Source: DAOUMU01 sp034409055
Lineage (GTDB): Bacteria > Chloroflexota > Anaerolineae > 4572-78 > J111
Length of the DNA stretch: 31,420 bases
Reading direction: 5' to 3'
Assembly: GCA_034409055.1 (NCBI GenBank)
Contig: DAOUMU010000218.1
Span: 1-31,420 of the forward strand
Positions 1 through 7,978 of the stretch are shown here, one piece after another (positions within the stretch are counted from its first letter, which is position 1; every line of letters starts with the position of its first letter). Under the pieces are notes generated by a model. It saw only the letters and a program-made list of their open reading frames with translations, searched no databases and was not told the origin of the DNA. A program made the position numbers and the translations under genes.

Positions 1-135
1 CACTCACCACCTTGACCTCACCCCCTTCTGCTTCGTTTTTCCCTCCATCCCTCCCTCCCAAATCTGCCATCAACCCCACCCTGACCCCATTTTTTGCCCA
101 TAGCCGCCTGTTCTGCTTCGATTCCCCGGTCCGAG

Positions 136-164
136 TTGACAAACCCAATCTGTTTTGTTATAAT
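136..164 (+). promoter_or_regulatory. Consensus sigma-70-type promoter of the MFS-GntR operon
   Basis: A perfect TTGACA (136-141) is followed after 17 bases by a perfect TATAAT (159-164). Transcription would begin near base 171, about 50 bases before the ATG of the transporter. So strong a promoter normally needs repression, which fits the overlapping palindrome and the GntR regulator encoded in the same operon. Confidence 0.85.
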
Positions 165-165
165 A

Positions 166-192
166 TCATCATATGATAAGACCATATGATGA
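166..192. promoter_or_regulatory. Palindromic operator at the transcription start
   Basis: A perfect 10-bp inverted repeat, TCATCATATG (166-175) and CATATGATGA (183-192), has a 7-bp spacer. It begins two bases after the -10 box and covers the expected start site, the usual place for a repressor to block initiation. The obvious candidate ligand is the GntR/FadR-type protein encoded at 1529-2347, making this an autoregulatory site. The palindrome is seen directly; the regulator assignment is inference. Confidence 0.7.
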
Positions 193-219
193 CAATACGA
201 CAAGTAAGGAACCTATCTT

Positions 220-1515
220 ATGCACTCGATCCAACATATCCAACGAACCTACTATTTCATTATTTCTCTGTTCTGGTTGGCTACGGCCCTGCCCCTGGCT
301 TTGATCATTCTTTTGGTCCAGGCCCGTGGCCTGGATCTCTTTCAGGTGGGATTACTGATGAGCAGTTACGCCCTGACCATCGTCCTGCTGGAAGTGCCCA
401 CCGGCGGACTGGCCGATGCCGTTGGCCGCAAACGGGTGGCGGTCATAGCCTACAGTTGCCTAGCTGTGTCCGGTATTGTGATCTTGTTTGCCTTTTCCTT
501 TCCCGTTTTTTTGGCCGGATTCATCCTGAATGGAATGGGGCGGGCCCTCTCTTCCGGCGCGTTAGACGCCTGGTTTGTTGACGCCCTGCAAGCGGCGGAG
601 CCGGAGATCGACCTCCAACCGGCGCTGGCCAAAGCCGGAACCTTTACCTTACTCTCTCTGGGGCTTGGTACCCTGTTGGGTAGTTTTATCCCCCACCTAT
701 TTAACGGCTTGCCGGCAGACGGAACTGCCGTCCTGACGCCCTTTTCAATGCCCCTTGTCTTTGCCATTGCGGTCAAAATCGTGCTGCTGGTACTGACCCT
801 TCTATGGGTCAAAGAAGATTTGGTCTCCACCCGAGCCAACGATTGGCAACAGGGATTTCGTGAAGTACCGGCTATCGTTCGGACCGGCTTGACCCTCAGC
901 CGGCGTAATCCAACCCTTGTGCTTCTATTGGGCGCTACTCTGGCCAGCGGATTAGCCGTGGTTAGCCTGGAGAGCTTTTGGCAACCGAAGTTCGCCGATC
1001 TGCTGGGCGGCAGCGAGGGCCATAGCCTTTTCTTCGGTGTGATCATGGGTGGGAATTTTTTGGTCGGCATGCTTGGCAATCTACTGGCCAGCCCGGTCAG
1101 TCGCCTGCTGAATAAACGTTATGGCCTGGTCTGTGCCATTTTTCAAGGTATCTGGGGCCTAGCGATCATTTTATTGGCCTGGCAAACCACCCCGCTATGG
1201 GCTGTTTTACTCTTCTGGTTCGTTTATATGAATATGGGAGTCGTCAATTCGCCCCATGGCACCTTGCTGAATCGAGAAATTCCGGCCGAACAACGTTCAT
1301 CCATGCTGTCCATCGCCTCCTTAGCCGGTTATGTGGGCGCTATGATGGGCGGGGTCGGACTGGGTTATGTGGCCGAACAGGTCTCGATTAGCACCGCCTG
1401 GATTATCAGCGGGCTGGTTTTGGTAGTATCATTAGGTCTATACTGGCGGGTGGACGTTTGGCAAAGCAAGCGGCCTCTTCGTTTGGAGAACTTCGGGGCC
1501 GAACTATCGAGGTAA
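220..1515 (+). CDS. MFS transporter, probable drug/metabolite exporter
   Basis: Predicted inner-membrane transporter of the major facilitator superfamily, 431 residues, a normal length for about 12 membrane helices. The cytoplasmic loop between helices 2 and 3 carries MFS motif A, GGLADAVGRKRV at residues 62-73, preceded by the EVPTG stretch common in efflux-type members. The ATG at 220 follows an AAGGA-type ribosome site and lies about 50 bases downstream of a consensus promoter with an operator. A GntR-family regulator follows after 13 bases, so the two genes almost certainly share one mRNA, and the regulator's ligand may be the exported or imported compound. The sequence does not reveal the substrate, and direction of transport is inferred from family resemblance only. 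Confidence 0.88.
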   Translation: MHSIQHIQRTYYFIISLFWLATALPLALIILLVQARGLDLFQVGLLMSSYALTIVLLEVPTGGLADAVGRKRVAVIAYSCLAVSGIVILFAFSFPVFLAGFILNGMGRALSSGALDAWFVDALQAAEPEIDLQPALAKAGTFTLLSLGLGTLLGSFIPHLFNGLPADGTAVLTPFSMPLVFAIAVKIVLLVLTLLWVKEDLVSTRANDWQQGFREVPAIVRTGLTLSRRNPTLVLLLGATLASGLAVVSLESFWQPKFADLLGGSEGHSLFFGVIMGGNFLVGMLGNLLASPVSRLLNKRYGLVCAIFQGIWGLAIILLAWQTTPLWAVLLFWFVYMNMGVVNSPHGTLLNREIPAEQRSSMLSIASLAGYVGAMMGGVGLGYVAEQVSISTAWIISGLVLVVSLGLYWRVDVWQSKRPLRLENFGAELSR

Positions 1516-1528
1516 ATCTGGAGAGCCT

Positions 1529-2347
1529 ATGGCTAAAAAACCAATCTTCTCAAAACCGGTTAAAAGACAGACCATGGCCGAGCAAATGGCCGAGGCCATT
1601 CAGGAGTCGATCCTGTCTGGCCAATTGGAAAGCGGCGCGGTTCTACCGACCGAACCTGAGTTGGCCGAGCAGTTTGGGGTCAGTCGGGCGGTGGTGCGCG
1701 ACGCGACGCGCATCCTGATGGCCCGGGGCTTGGTAGAGGTCAAACACGGCCGGGGCGTCTTTATCACCCAACCTGACAATGAGGCTTTTGGCCAGGCCCT
1801 TTTATTAGCCCTCCGCCGGGTGGAAGCCAGCGCCTGGGATGTGGAACAATTTGAACAAATTCTGTTTCCCGAACTGATCGCTTTGGCTGCAACCAGCGCC
1901 TCGGATGAAGAAATTGCCAACATACGACAACTGGCTGAAGCATATATCGAGGTGATCACCGGTTACCAGGCCAAATGGTGGCGAAAAGACCCCCCGGCCA
2001 CAGAACTAGAGTGGCTAAGGACTGCTTACCGGCAGGTGATGGGGGCGATCTTTGCCGCTACCCACAACCGGGTTGTACAACAATTGGCCCAACCACTCCT
2101 GAACTTGCGTAACTTACGCACCTGGGCCGACGCTGAGGAAAGCAGCCCGGAAACAATTGTGGCGGCAGAAACTACCTATATTCGCCAACTCATCGAGGCG
2201 ATTGCCAGTCGAGACCCGGTTCAAGCCCGGGCCATTGTCACTCACCTGATGGAATTGCCGCCCGAAGCCATTGCCGCGATGCGCCAAACGCCGGTGGGCG
2301 AAATTGCCAACATCCCAATTCCCCTGCCCAAACCCGGACTGTTCTAG
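1529..2347 (+). CDS. GntR-family transcriptional regulator, FadR subfamily
   Basis: DNA-binding regulator of 272 residues. The N-terminal winged helix-turn-helix spans roughly residues 10-78 and shows the GntR signature: GAVLPTEPELAEQFGVSR, then an RDATRILMARGLVEVKHGRG wing. The remaining helical part matches an FCD-type effector domain of the FadR subfamily, with histidines in the THNR and THLMEL segments at positions where such domains often bind a metal and a small organic acid. It is translated 13 bases after the MFS gene with a GGAGAG ribosome site. It probably represses its own operon through the palindrome at 166-192. The effector is unknown. The stop codon lies at the very edge of a palindromic repeat. 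Confidence 0.9.
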   Translation: MAKKPIFSKPVKRQTMAEQMAEAIQESILSGQLESGAVLPTEPELAEQFGVSRAVVRDATRILMARGLVEVKHGRGVFITQPDNEAFGQALLLALRRVEASAWDVEQFEQILFPELIALAATSASDEEIANIRQLAEAYIEVITGYQAKWWRKDPPATELEWLRTAYRQVMGAIFAATHNRVVQQLAQPLLNLRNLRTWADAEESSPETIVAAETTYIRQLIEAIASRDPVQARAIVTHLMELPPEAIAAMRQTPVGEIANIPIPLPKPGLF

Positions 2348-2495
2348 GTTCCGTTGACATTTCACTTGGTTAGTCCAAAAACGCCCCTTCGATACGGTTT
2401 ACCTGCTCAGGATGCGTTTTTGGGCCGATTTCGCATGCTGAGTGCCTTTGTAGGCGTATCGAAGCGTGCGAAATCGGCAAATGTCAACAGGACCT
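2346..2495. repeat. REPIN-like element: two inverted hairpins in a closing stem
   Basis: Outer arms at 2346-2362 and 2479-2495 match at 15 of 17 positions, including a perfect GTTGACATTT/AAATGTCAAC core. Inside are two hairpins. The first has stem CCAAAAACGC (2375-2384) with GCGTTTTTGG (2414-2423). The second has stem CCGATTTCGCA (2425-2435) with TGCGAAATCGG (2467-2477). Their loops are inverted copies of each other, sharing TTCGATACG (2388-2396) and its complement CGTATCGAA (2455-2463), and a CTCAG/CTGAG pair. The element fills the convergent gap between the GntR and aminotransferase genes and could also end transcription from both sides. Confidence 0.8.
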
Positions 2496-2512
2496 GGCTT
2501 TGATTGCTGATC

Positions 2513-3817
2513 TTACAAACTCATCTCCTGCACCTGAGCAAAGGCGTGGTCCAAAATGTCCAGGGCTTCTTCTACGTGTTCCTTCGTGGCGACGAGGGGC
2601 GGGGCAATACGCAGGGCATTGCCATACAAACCACCTTTACCAATGAGGAGACCCCGCTGGCGGGTTTCCTCTAACAGATAGCCGACTTCCTCGCCGGCCG
2701 GTTCTTTGCTCTGCCGGTCTTTGACCATTTCCACGCCCTGGATGAGGCCCATGCCCCGGACCTCGCCAATGAGGGGATATTTCTCTTGCAACGTTTCCAG
2801 ACCGGCGCGCAGGTGCTGGCCGACCTCGGCCACGTGTCGTGGGATGGCTTCCTTTTCCATCACTTCGATGGTGGCCAGAGCGGCGGCGGTGGCCACCGGA
2901 TTGCCGCCAAAGGTGCTGATGGTCAACCCCGCCCCGGCCGTACTCTCGGCAATTTCAGAGGTGGTGATGGTGTTGCCCATCGGCATACCATTGGCGATCC
3001 CTTTGGCCATGGTCATGATGTCCGGCTCTACCTCCCAATGTTCGATGCCAAACCATTTGTCGCCGGTGCGGCCAAAGCCGGTTTGCACCTCGTCACAGAT
3101 AAAGAGGCCCCCGTAGCGATGGGTAATCTCCGCCACAATTTTGAAATATTCAGGGGGTGGGGTGATGAAGCCCCCCACGCCTTGAATCGGTTCGGCCAGG
3201 AAAGCGGCGATCCGGCCGGAGGTGGTGGTTTTAATCGTTTCCTCTACATCCTCAGCACAACCTACGCCACATTTCGGGTAGGTCGACTTGAGAGGGCAGC
3301 GATAGCAGTAAGGATTCAGGGCATGCTTAATGCCCATAATATGGGTACCGCCAATGCGCCAACTGAACTGACCGGTCAGGGTCATACCCACGGCGGACCG
3401 GCCGCTATAACCGTGGCGTAAGGCGATCACTTCTTGATAGCCGGTGTAAGTCTTGGCCAAAAACACGGCTGTTTCATCGGCCTCGGTGCCAGAGTTGGTA
3501 AAATAGGAGGTTTGTAATTTGCCGGGGGTAATCTCGGCCAGTTTTTCGGCCAGCCTGACATGGTTGGCATTAGGATAAAGAGTCGAAGAGTGAAGCAACT
3601 TACCGGCTTGCTCCCGCACCCGCTCGACCACTTGGGGATGGGCATGACCGACACTGGTGGTTAAAATCCCACCAAAAAAATCAAGATATTTGTTATCTTC
3701 CACATCCCACACGTACATCCCCTGGCCATGATCTAGGGGCAACGGTTCGGCGTAATACAGAATGTGATTAGGCCATAGATATTTCTTTTGTTTTTCCAGA
3801 ATTTCTTGTTTGTTCAT
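2513..3817 (-). CDS. Class III PLP aminotransferase, AGXT2-like
   Basis: Cytosolic pyridoxal-phosphate transaminase of 434 residues, full length for the ornithine/4-aminobutyrate fold family. Visible landmarks are the phosphate-binding TNSGTEADETA region (residues 108-118), the cofactor Asp in CDEVQTGFGRTG (Asp242) and the Schiff-base lysine in MAKGIANGMP (Lys272). The cysteine-rich stretch CYRCPLKSTYPKCGVGC (171-187) is, as I recall it, typical of the alanine-glyoxylate aminotransferase 2/beta-aminoisobutyrate-pyruvate transaminase branch. Likely reactions are therefore transfer from alanine, beta-alanine or a related omega-amino acid to glyoxylate or pyruvate. A 4-aminobutyrate or ornithine role cannot be excluded. 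ATG at 3817 has an AAAGG site upstream. It stands alone between convergent and divergent neighbours. Confidence 0.88.
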   Translation of the reverse strand: MNKQEILEKQKKYLWPNHILYYAEPLPLDHGQGMYVWDVEDNKYLDFFGGILTTSVGHAHPQVVERVREQAGKLLHSSTLYPNANHVRLAEKLAEITPGKLQTSYFTNSGTEADETAVFLAKTYTGYQEVIALRHGYSGRSAVGMTLTGQFSWRIGGTHIMGIKHALNPYCYRCPLKSTYPKCGVGCAEDVEETIKTTTSGRIAAFLAEPIQGVGGFITPPPEYFKIVAEITHRYGGLFICDEVQTGFGRTGDKWFGIEHWEVEPDIMTMAKGIANGMPMGNTITTSEIAESTAGAGLTISTFGGNPVATAAALATIEVMEKEAIPRHVAEVGQHLRAGLETLQEKYPLIGEVRGMGLIQGVEMVKDRQSKEPAGEEVGYLLEETRQRGLLIGKGGLYGNALRIAPPLVATKEHVEEALDILDHAFAQVQEMSL

Positions 3818-3858
3818 CGATGAAAAGCCTTTCTACTTTGAAAATTTTTAGAGCATTG

Positions 3859-3887
3859 ATTGTAATGCAGCTTGGCTCTACAAACAA
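3859..3887 (-). promoter_or_regulatory. Possible promoter of the aminotransferase gene
   Basis: On the minus strand TTGTTT (3887-3882) lies 17 bases upstream of TACAAT (3864-3859), about 40 bases before the aminotransferase ATG at 3817. The -10 box matches 5 of 6 consensus bases and the -35 box only 3 of 6, so this is a modest candidate. Confidence 0.35.
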
Positions 3888-3916
3888 ACCGGATCATAGG
3901 ATAACATGTGGTGACA

Positions 3917-3945
3917 TAGACATTATCAGGTCGCTGTGTTAAAAT
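3917..3945 (+). promoter_or_regulatory. Promoter of the diadenylate cyclase gene
   Basis: TAGACA (3917-3922) and TAAAAT (3940-3945) are separated by exactly 17 bases; each matches 5 of 6 consensus bases. The predicted start near 3952 leaves a leader of about 70 bases before the ATG at 4021. I saw no riboswitch-like structure in that leader. Confidence 0.6.
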
Positions 3946-4020
3946 TATTCGTAACTACCCATTTACCCGTAATAAAGTGTCATATCTGGCCCAAAACGAA
4001 ACTTTGGAAACATAACGCTT

Positions 4021-6156
4021 ATGATCCCTTTACAATCCCTATTCGACACGACAATGTTTCACCTGGTGGATCTCACCTGGGTTGAAATCGTTGACCTGCT
4101 GCTGGTGACGGTCGCCTTTTACCTGTTACTGAATCTGGTGCGACGCAGCCGAGCCGCTCTTTTACTACGTGGAGCGCTGGTGCTGAGCCTGGTACTTTTT
4201 ATTGTGACCATTGTTTTGCCCCTGCCGGCCTTCGACTGGTTAGTGCGAGGTGCGCTCCTGGTCATGTTAGTAGCTACGCCGATCATCTTTCAGCCAGAGC
4301 TACGCCGCTTGTTAGAGCGGGTGGGTCGAAGTGCGGGCATGACCCGGGCCGTCCGCCAAACCACCGCTGAACGAATATTGCCACGGTTGGTACGGGTGGC
4401 CGAGAATTTATCGGCCACACGTACCGGGGCCCTGATTGTTTTGGAAGGGGAAGACTCCCTACAAGACATAACGGAAACCGGCGTGCCAATCAGTGGCCAG
4501 GTTACCAGTGAGTTGTTACAGGCCATCTTTTATCCCAGTAATCCCCTGCACGATGGAGCCGTCATCCTCCGTGAAGACCAGGTGATCGCCGCCAGTTGTG
4601 TCTTACCCCTGACCCAACGTCCTCTTCCCTTCCAACGCCGCCTCGGTACACGCCATCGGGCGGCCATTGGCTTGAGTGAGACCAGCGATGCCCTGGTGGT
4701 CGTCGTCAGTGAAGAAACAGGCACGGTCTCAGTGGCCCAGAACGGAGAGTTGCAGCGTCACCTGGATAGCACCACCTTGCGCAAACACCTGTTCGATTTT
4801 TACGCGCCCTCGACGCGCACCCTGCCCGGCCCATCGCTATGGGAGTTGATCCGCCAAACCGGACGGCAGTGCTGGCGGTCCCCTTCTCTGCCGGCTCCCC
4901 GACAGTTCCTGTCCAACCTTGGTTTTTTATTCATTTCATTGTTGTTGGCCCTGTTGACCTGGTCGTTTGTGATTGACCAGACAAACCCGGCCCGGCAGTA
5001 TCTCTTCGAAAACATCCCTTTGCGGGTCGAGAACGTGCCCCCCGGGACTACCCTGATGACTTCGTATCCCGGTACTGTGTCAGCCATCATCCAGACCACA
5101 GCCGACGTGCTCCCGACTTTAAGTTCTCGCAGTTTTCAGGCCGTTGTCTCCTTGGAAGGGCTATTACCAGACCTGTATCATCTGCCGATTGGGGTCAATT
5201 CCGGAGCCCCGCAGGTGCGCGTGGTGTCGGTGGATCCACCGGCCCTGGACCTGGAGTTAGCCCCGGTCATCAGTCGCACCCTGGAGGTAACGGTAGACCT
5301 GTCTGATCAAGAAAATCTGTCGCGGGCCTACCAGGTGGTCGGTACGCCCACTGTTTTACCCGACCAGGTAATGGTGATCGGGGCAGAACCCCTGGTCAAT
5401 CAGGTTAACCAGGTACGAGCCACGATATTGTTAGCCAATGCCAGTGCCTCATTACAGGAGATGCGTCCGTTGCAAGCCCTGGACGAGAATGGTCGCGAAG
5501 TGAAGGGGGTTACCCTACAACCGGCCCAGGCACAGGTTGGGGTGAACATCCGGCGGCGAATTAATGCCCGGGATGTGGGCGTACGGGTGGTGACCGATGG
5601 TGTACCTGCGCCCGGTTACTGGTTGAGCGGCTTCGATGTTACGCCGACCAGCGTCACCCTACAGGGTAATCCTGAGCAACTGACCGAAATTGGTAGTTTT
5701 GTGGATACCTTACCGGTGGATGTGAGCGATGCGGCCGGTGATATAAACACCCAAATCCCGCTTGACCTCCCTCCCAGCGTGCAGCCCGTAGACAGTGAAG
5801 GCAACACGGCCAAGACGGTAACGGTGCAGGTCCGGGTGGCAGCCCGCCAGGGTAACCTGGCGGTTACCCGGCTGGTTCAACTGATGGGGGCGACACCGGA
5901 CGACATTATCATTGTTACCCCCCGCCGGGTCGACTTGCTCCTCAGTGGACCGTTACCAATCTTGAACGAGATTGAAACCGACCCTGACCTGGTTCAGGTC
6001 ACGGTGGAAGTGGCTGACCTGGGCCCTGGCCAGAGTGTCGAACTGACCCCAACCATCATCGTGCCTGACGGGATCGAAGCTCAGGTTGTCCCGCCTTCCG
6101 TATTAGTCACTTTGCCGGGTAAAGAACCATTGCCTGAAGATTTATTCGACCGGTAG
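4021..6156 (+). CDS. cdaA: Diadenylate cyclase CdaA fused to four YbbR (CdaR-like) domains
   Basis: Membrane enzyme making cyclic di-AMP from two ATP, 711 residues. Residues 20-90 hold about three membrane helices. The DAC domain (about 105-255) keeps both catalytic signatures, HDGA (Asp178-Ala180) and GTRHRAAIG (Arg211-Arg213), so it should be active. A further membrane helix follows at about 298-318, then four tandem YbbR-type beta domains (roughly 330-415, 416-505, 510-605, 612-705), which would face outside if topology is as in Firmicutes. There, cdaA and the YbbR regulator gene cdaR are separate neighbouring genes; here they form one chain with no stop or frameshift. The 3' end overlaps the convergent MDR gene by 15 bases. 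The ribosome site before the ATG is weak. Confidence 0.93.
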   Translation: MIPLQSLFDTTMFHLVDLTWVEIVDLLLVTVAFYLLLNLVRRSRAALLLRGALVLSLVLFIVTIVLPLPAFDWLVRGALLVMLVATPIIFQPELRRLLERVGRSAGMTRAVRQTTAERILPRLVRVAENLSATRTGALIVLEGEDSLQDITETGVPISGQVTSELLQAIFYPSNPLHDGAVILREDQVIAASCVLPLTQRPLPFQRRLGTRHRAAIGLSETSDALVVVVSEETGTVSVAQNGELQRHLDSTTLRKHLFDFYAPSTRTLPGPSLWELIRQTGRQCWRSPSLPAPRQFLSNLGFLFISLLLALLTWSFVIDQTNPARQYLFENIPLRVENVPPGTTLMTSYPGTVSAIIQTTADVLPTLSSRSFQAVVSLEGLLPDLYHLPIGVNSGAPQVRVVSVDPPALDLELAPVISRTLEVTVDLSDQENLSRAYQVVGTPTVLPDQVMVIGAEPLVNQVNQVRATILLANASASLQEMRPLQALDENGREVKGVTLQPAQAQVGVNIRRRINARDVGVRVVTDGVPAPGYWLSGFDVTPTSVTLQGNPEQLTEIGSFVDTLPVDVSDAAGDINTQIPLDLPPSVQPVDSEGNTAKTVTVQVRVAARQGNLAVTRLVQLMGATPDDIIIVTPRRVDLLLSGPLPILNEIETDPDLVQVTVEVADLGPGQSVELTPTIIVPDGIEAQVVPPSVLVTLPGKEPLPEDLFDR

Positions 6157-7164
6157 CCCCGGCTCAAAGAGCACTTTGCCCTGGGTCATGCCCTGCTGAT
6201 ACATCTCCAATCCACGTGTAGCTTCCTCTAGCGGTAAACACGCCTGAATGTCCGTTTTTAGCTCGTTTTCGAGGAGTTTCTGCACCTGCCAACCGGTGTA
6301 AAGCAGCCCTGGCAGACCAAATCGAGGCAACCAGCCGGACAGCCAGAAGCCCGAAACCTGCTGCTTTTTGAAGATCAGGCTGCCTGGATTAACCTGGCAG
6401 GGTGAGCCGGACAGAGCGCCATAAACGATCACCTGGGCTCGGCGCGGCATTGCTTGGAGCAAACGATCGGTCATCTCGCCGGCTACGGCGTCAAAGGCCA
6501 CGGTCACCTGCAACTGGCGGCACAATTGACGCAGTTTGTCGTCAAAATCTGCCTCGTGGGTGCTGAGTACATACGTGGCGCCCAGAGAATGCAGCAGATC
6601 GACCTGGGCCTGGCGGCGAACGATATGTACCATGGGCAGGTCAAAACGCTGGCCAAGACGCAGCAACATCCGGCCCAAAGCACTGGCTGCCGCCGTTTGG
6701 GTCACAGCCCGATGCCCCTGGCGTCGGGCCACGTCCATCAAACCCCAGGCACTGAGCGGGTTGACCAGCATCGTCGCTCCCTGTTCATCCGTGACCTGTT
6801 TGCGGAGCGGCATACAACGAAAGGGTAAGGTAACCATATACTCGGCCCAGGCCCCATCCCCATCATCCATCGCAGCACAAGCGACCCGTCGTCCCAAAAA
6901 AAAGCGGGCCGCCAGCCCCCCTCCCGTAGCCACCACGGTCCCGCTCCCCTCCCAGCCGGGGACCACGGGCAGGGATTTACGTACACCGTACCGGCCCTTC
7001 ATAAACATCAGATCGGCCGGATTGACCGGCGAGGCAGCCATCCGCACCAGCACCTGGCCCGGACCGGGCTTCGGCACCGGTTTTTTTACCAATTTCAATC
7101 CTGTGCGCCAGCCCTCATAAGTTTGTAATTCCAGGGCGCGCATCGTCGTTGGTATATCGTCCAT
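6142..7164 (-). CDS. Zinc-free MDR oxidoreductase, quinone/enoyl reductase-like
   Basis: Cytosolic NAD(P)H-dependent reductase of the medium-chain dehydrogenase/reductase superfamily, 340 residues. The N-terminal GroES-like domain has SPVNPADLMFMKGRYG (residues about 50-65) where zinc alcohol dehydrogenases carry the catalytic cysteine, so it belongs to the zinc-independent quinone reductase/enoyl-ACP reductase branch. The nucleotide-binding Rossmann part includes AAASALGRMLLRLG (about residues 158-171) and a DAVAGE segment. The start ATG at 7164 has a GAGG site seven bases upstream. It converges on the cyclase gene with a 15-base overlap and diverges from the DinB-like gene. The exact substrate cannot be told; mitochondrial-type 2-enoyl thioester reductase and zeta-crystallin-like quinone reductase are both possible. 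Confidence 0.82.
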   Translation of the reverse strand: MDDIPTTMRALELQTYEGWRTGLKLVKKPVPKPGPGQVLVRMAASPVNPADLMFMKGRYGVRKSLPVVPGWEGSGTVVATGGGLAARFFLGRRVACAAMDDGDGAWAEYMVTLPFRCMPLRKQVTDEQGATMLVNPLSAWGLMDVARRQGHRAVTQTAAASALGRMLLRLGQRFDLPMVHIVRRQAQVDLLHSLGATYVLSTHEADFDDKLRQLCRQLQVTVAFDAVAGEMTDRLLQAMPRRAQVIVYGALSGSPCQVNPGSLIFKKQQVSGFWLSGWLPRFGLPGLLYTGWQVQKLLENELKTDIQACLPLEEATRGLEMYQQGMTQGKVLFEPGLPVE

Positions 7165-7214
7165 AAGTTACCTCGCAACGTTTGCCTTTATTTGTAGTTT
7201 GTAGTTAAAATTAC

Positions 7215-7312
7215 TGTATCATCTCAAAAAGTGGGGGCTGAGGGTTTCGGAGCAAACAAACCACGCTCCGAGTTGCCTCGCCCCTACCCACCCCAAATTA
7301 TTGAGAAGATAC
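7215..7312. repeat. MITE-like palindromic element, family B copy 1
   Basis: Terminal inverted repeats TGTATCATCTCAA (7215-7227) and TTGAGAAGATACA (7300-7312) differ at one base. The interior at 7245-7287, read on the minus strand, closely matches the left part of the element at 31240-31352: GGGCGAGGCAA, TCGGAG, TTGTTTGCT and CGA blocks in the same order with a few substitutions. It fills the divergent gap between the MDR and DinB-like genes and ends just before the DinB ribosome site. Confidence 0.7.
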
Positions 7313-7336
7313 ATTTCAACATAAGGAGGCTAAACG

Positions 7337-7813
7337 ATGAGTAACGATAAAGTAGCACGTGAACAACTCCTCGCTCTCTTACGCGGCGGCAACGCCCACA
7401 TAGGGTTTGACGGGGCAGTCGCTGATTTTCCCGTGGCATATATCAACAGTAAACCGCCCAACGTTCCCTATACCCCCTGGCATCTTTTAGAACACATCCG
7501 CATTGCCCAGTGGGATATTCTTGAATTCATTCGAAACCCGGAGCATGTTTCTCCCAAATGGCCGGAAGGCTACTGGCCCTCCCCTGATGAACAGGCTGAT
7601 GAAGCCAAATGGCAACAAACCATTGACGATTTCCGGGCTGATATGAAAGCGATTCAGGATTTGGTGACTGACCCCAATACAGACCTTTTTGCCCAAATTC
7701 CTCACGCCCAGGGTTACACAATTTTTCGTGAAATCCTGCTGGTCGCCGACCACAACGCCTACCACATCGGCGAATTTGCTATCTTGAGGCAAGTGATGGG
7801 CACCTGGCCTTGA
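7337..7813 (+). CDS. DinB-like (DinB_2) four-helix metal-binding protein
   Basis: Small cytosolic protein of 158 residues with the DinB/YfiT-type four-helix layout. Probable metal ligands are His49 and/or His53 in WHLLEHIRIAQ and the pair His139-x3-His143 in ADHNAYHIGEFAILRQ, which is the characteristic C-terminal H-x3-H of this superfamily. Members include thiol-S-transferases and many uncharacterised damage-inducible proteins, so no reaction can be assigned. A strong AAGGAGG site precedes the ATG at 7337. It is monocistronic and flanked on both sides by palindromic repeats. Confidence 0.82.
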   Translation: MSNDKVAREQLLALLRGGNAHIGFDGAVADFPVAYINSKPPNVPYTPWHLLEHIRIAQWDILEFIRNPEHVSPKWPEGYWPSPDEQADEAKWQQTIDDFRADMKAIQDLVTDPNTDLFAQIPHAQGYTIFREILLVADHNAYHIGEFAILRQVMGTWP

Positions 7814-7823
7814 TGAACAGATG

Positions 7824-7947
7824 AGTCTCAGTGGATCCAATTTTTGCGGAGTGAGGCACGCCCACGTGCCGACTGCGAAGCGTGCCGCACGTAGGCGTGC
7901 TGGTTTATGCCCTCTGGGTGCTCCTCAAATTTGGATCTACTGAGTCT
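7824..7947. repeat. MITE-like palindromic element, family A copy 1
   Basis: Imperfect palindrome with ends CAGTGGATCC (from 7829) and GGATCTACTG (to 7942), flanked by a perfect AGTCT direct repeat (7824-7828 and 7943-7947), a plausible target duplication. The centre is a GC-rich hairpin with arms containing GCACGCC and GGCGTGC. A nearly identical copy lies in the opposite orientation at 17484-17590. This copy carries an extra 17-bp block at 7903-7919. It fills the convergent gap between the DinB-like and PhzF-like genes. Confidence 0.85.
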
Positions 7948-7978
7948 ATCTCCTGCAACCCTGCAACCTGCTACCCTA

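Noticed and set aside
4946..6156. YbbR region as a separate gene accidentally joined to the cyclase
   Set aside because: The reading frame is continuous, no internal ribosome site plus start codon stands out at the junction, and a membrane helix links the two parts.
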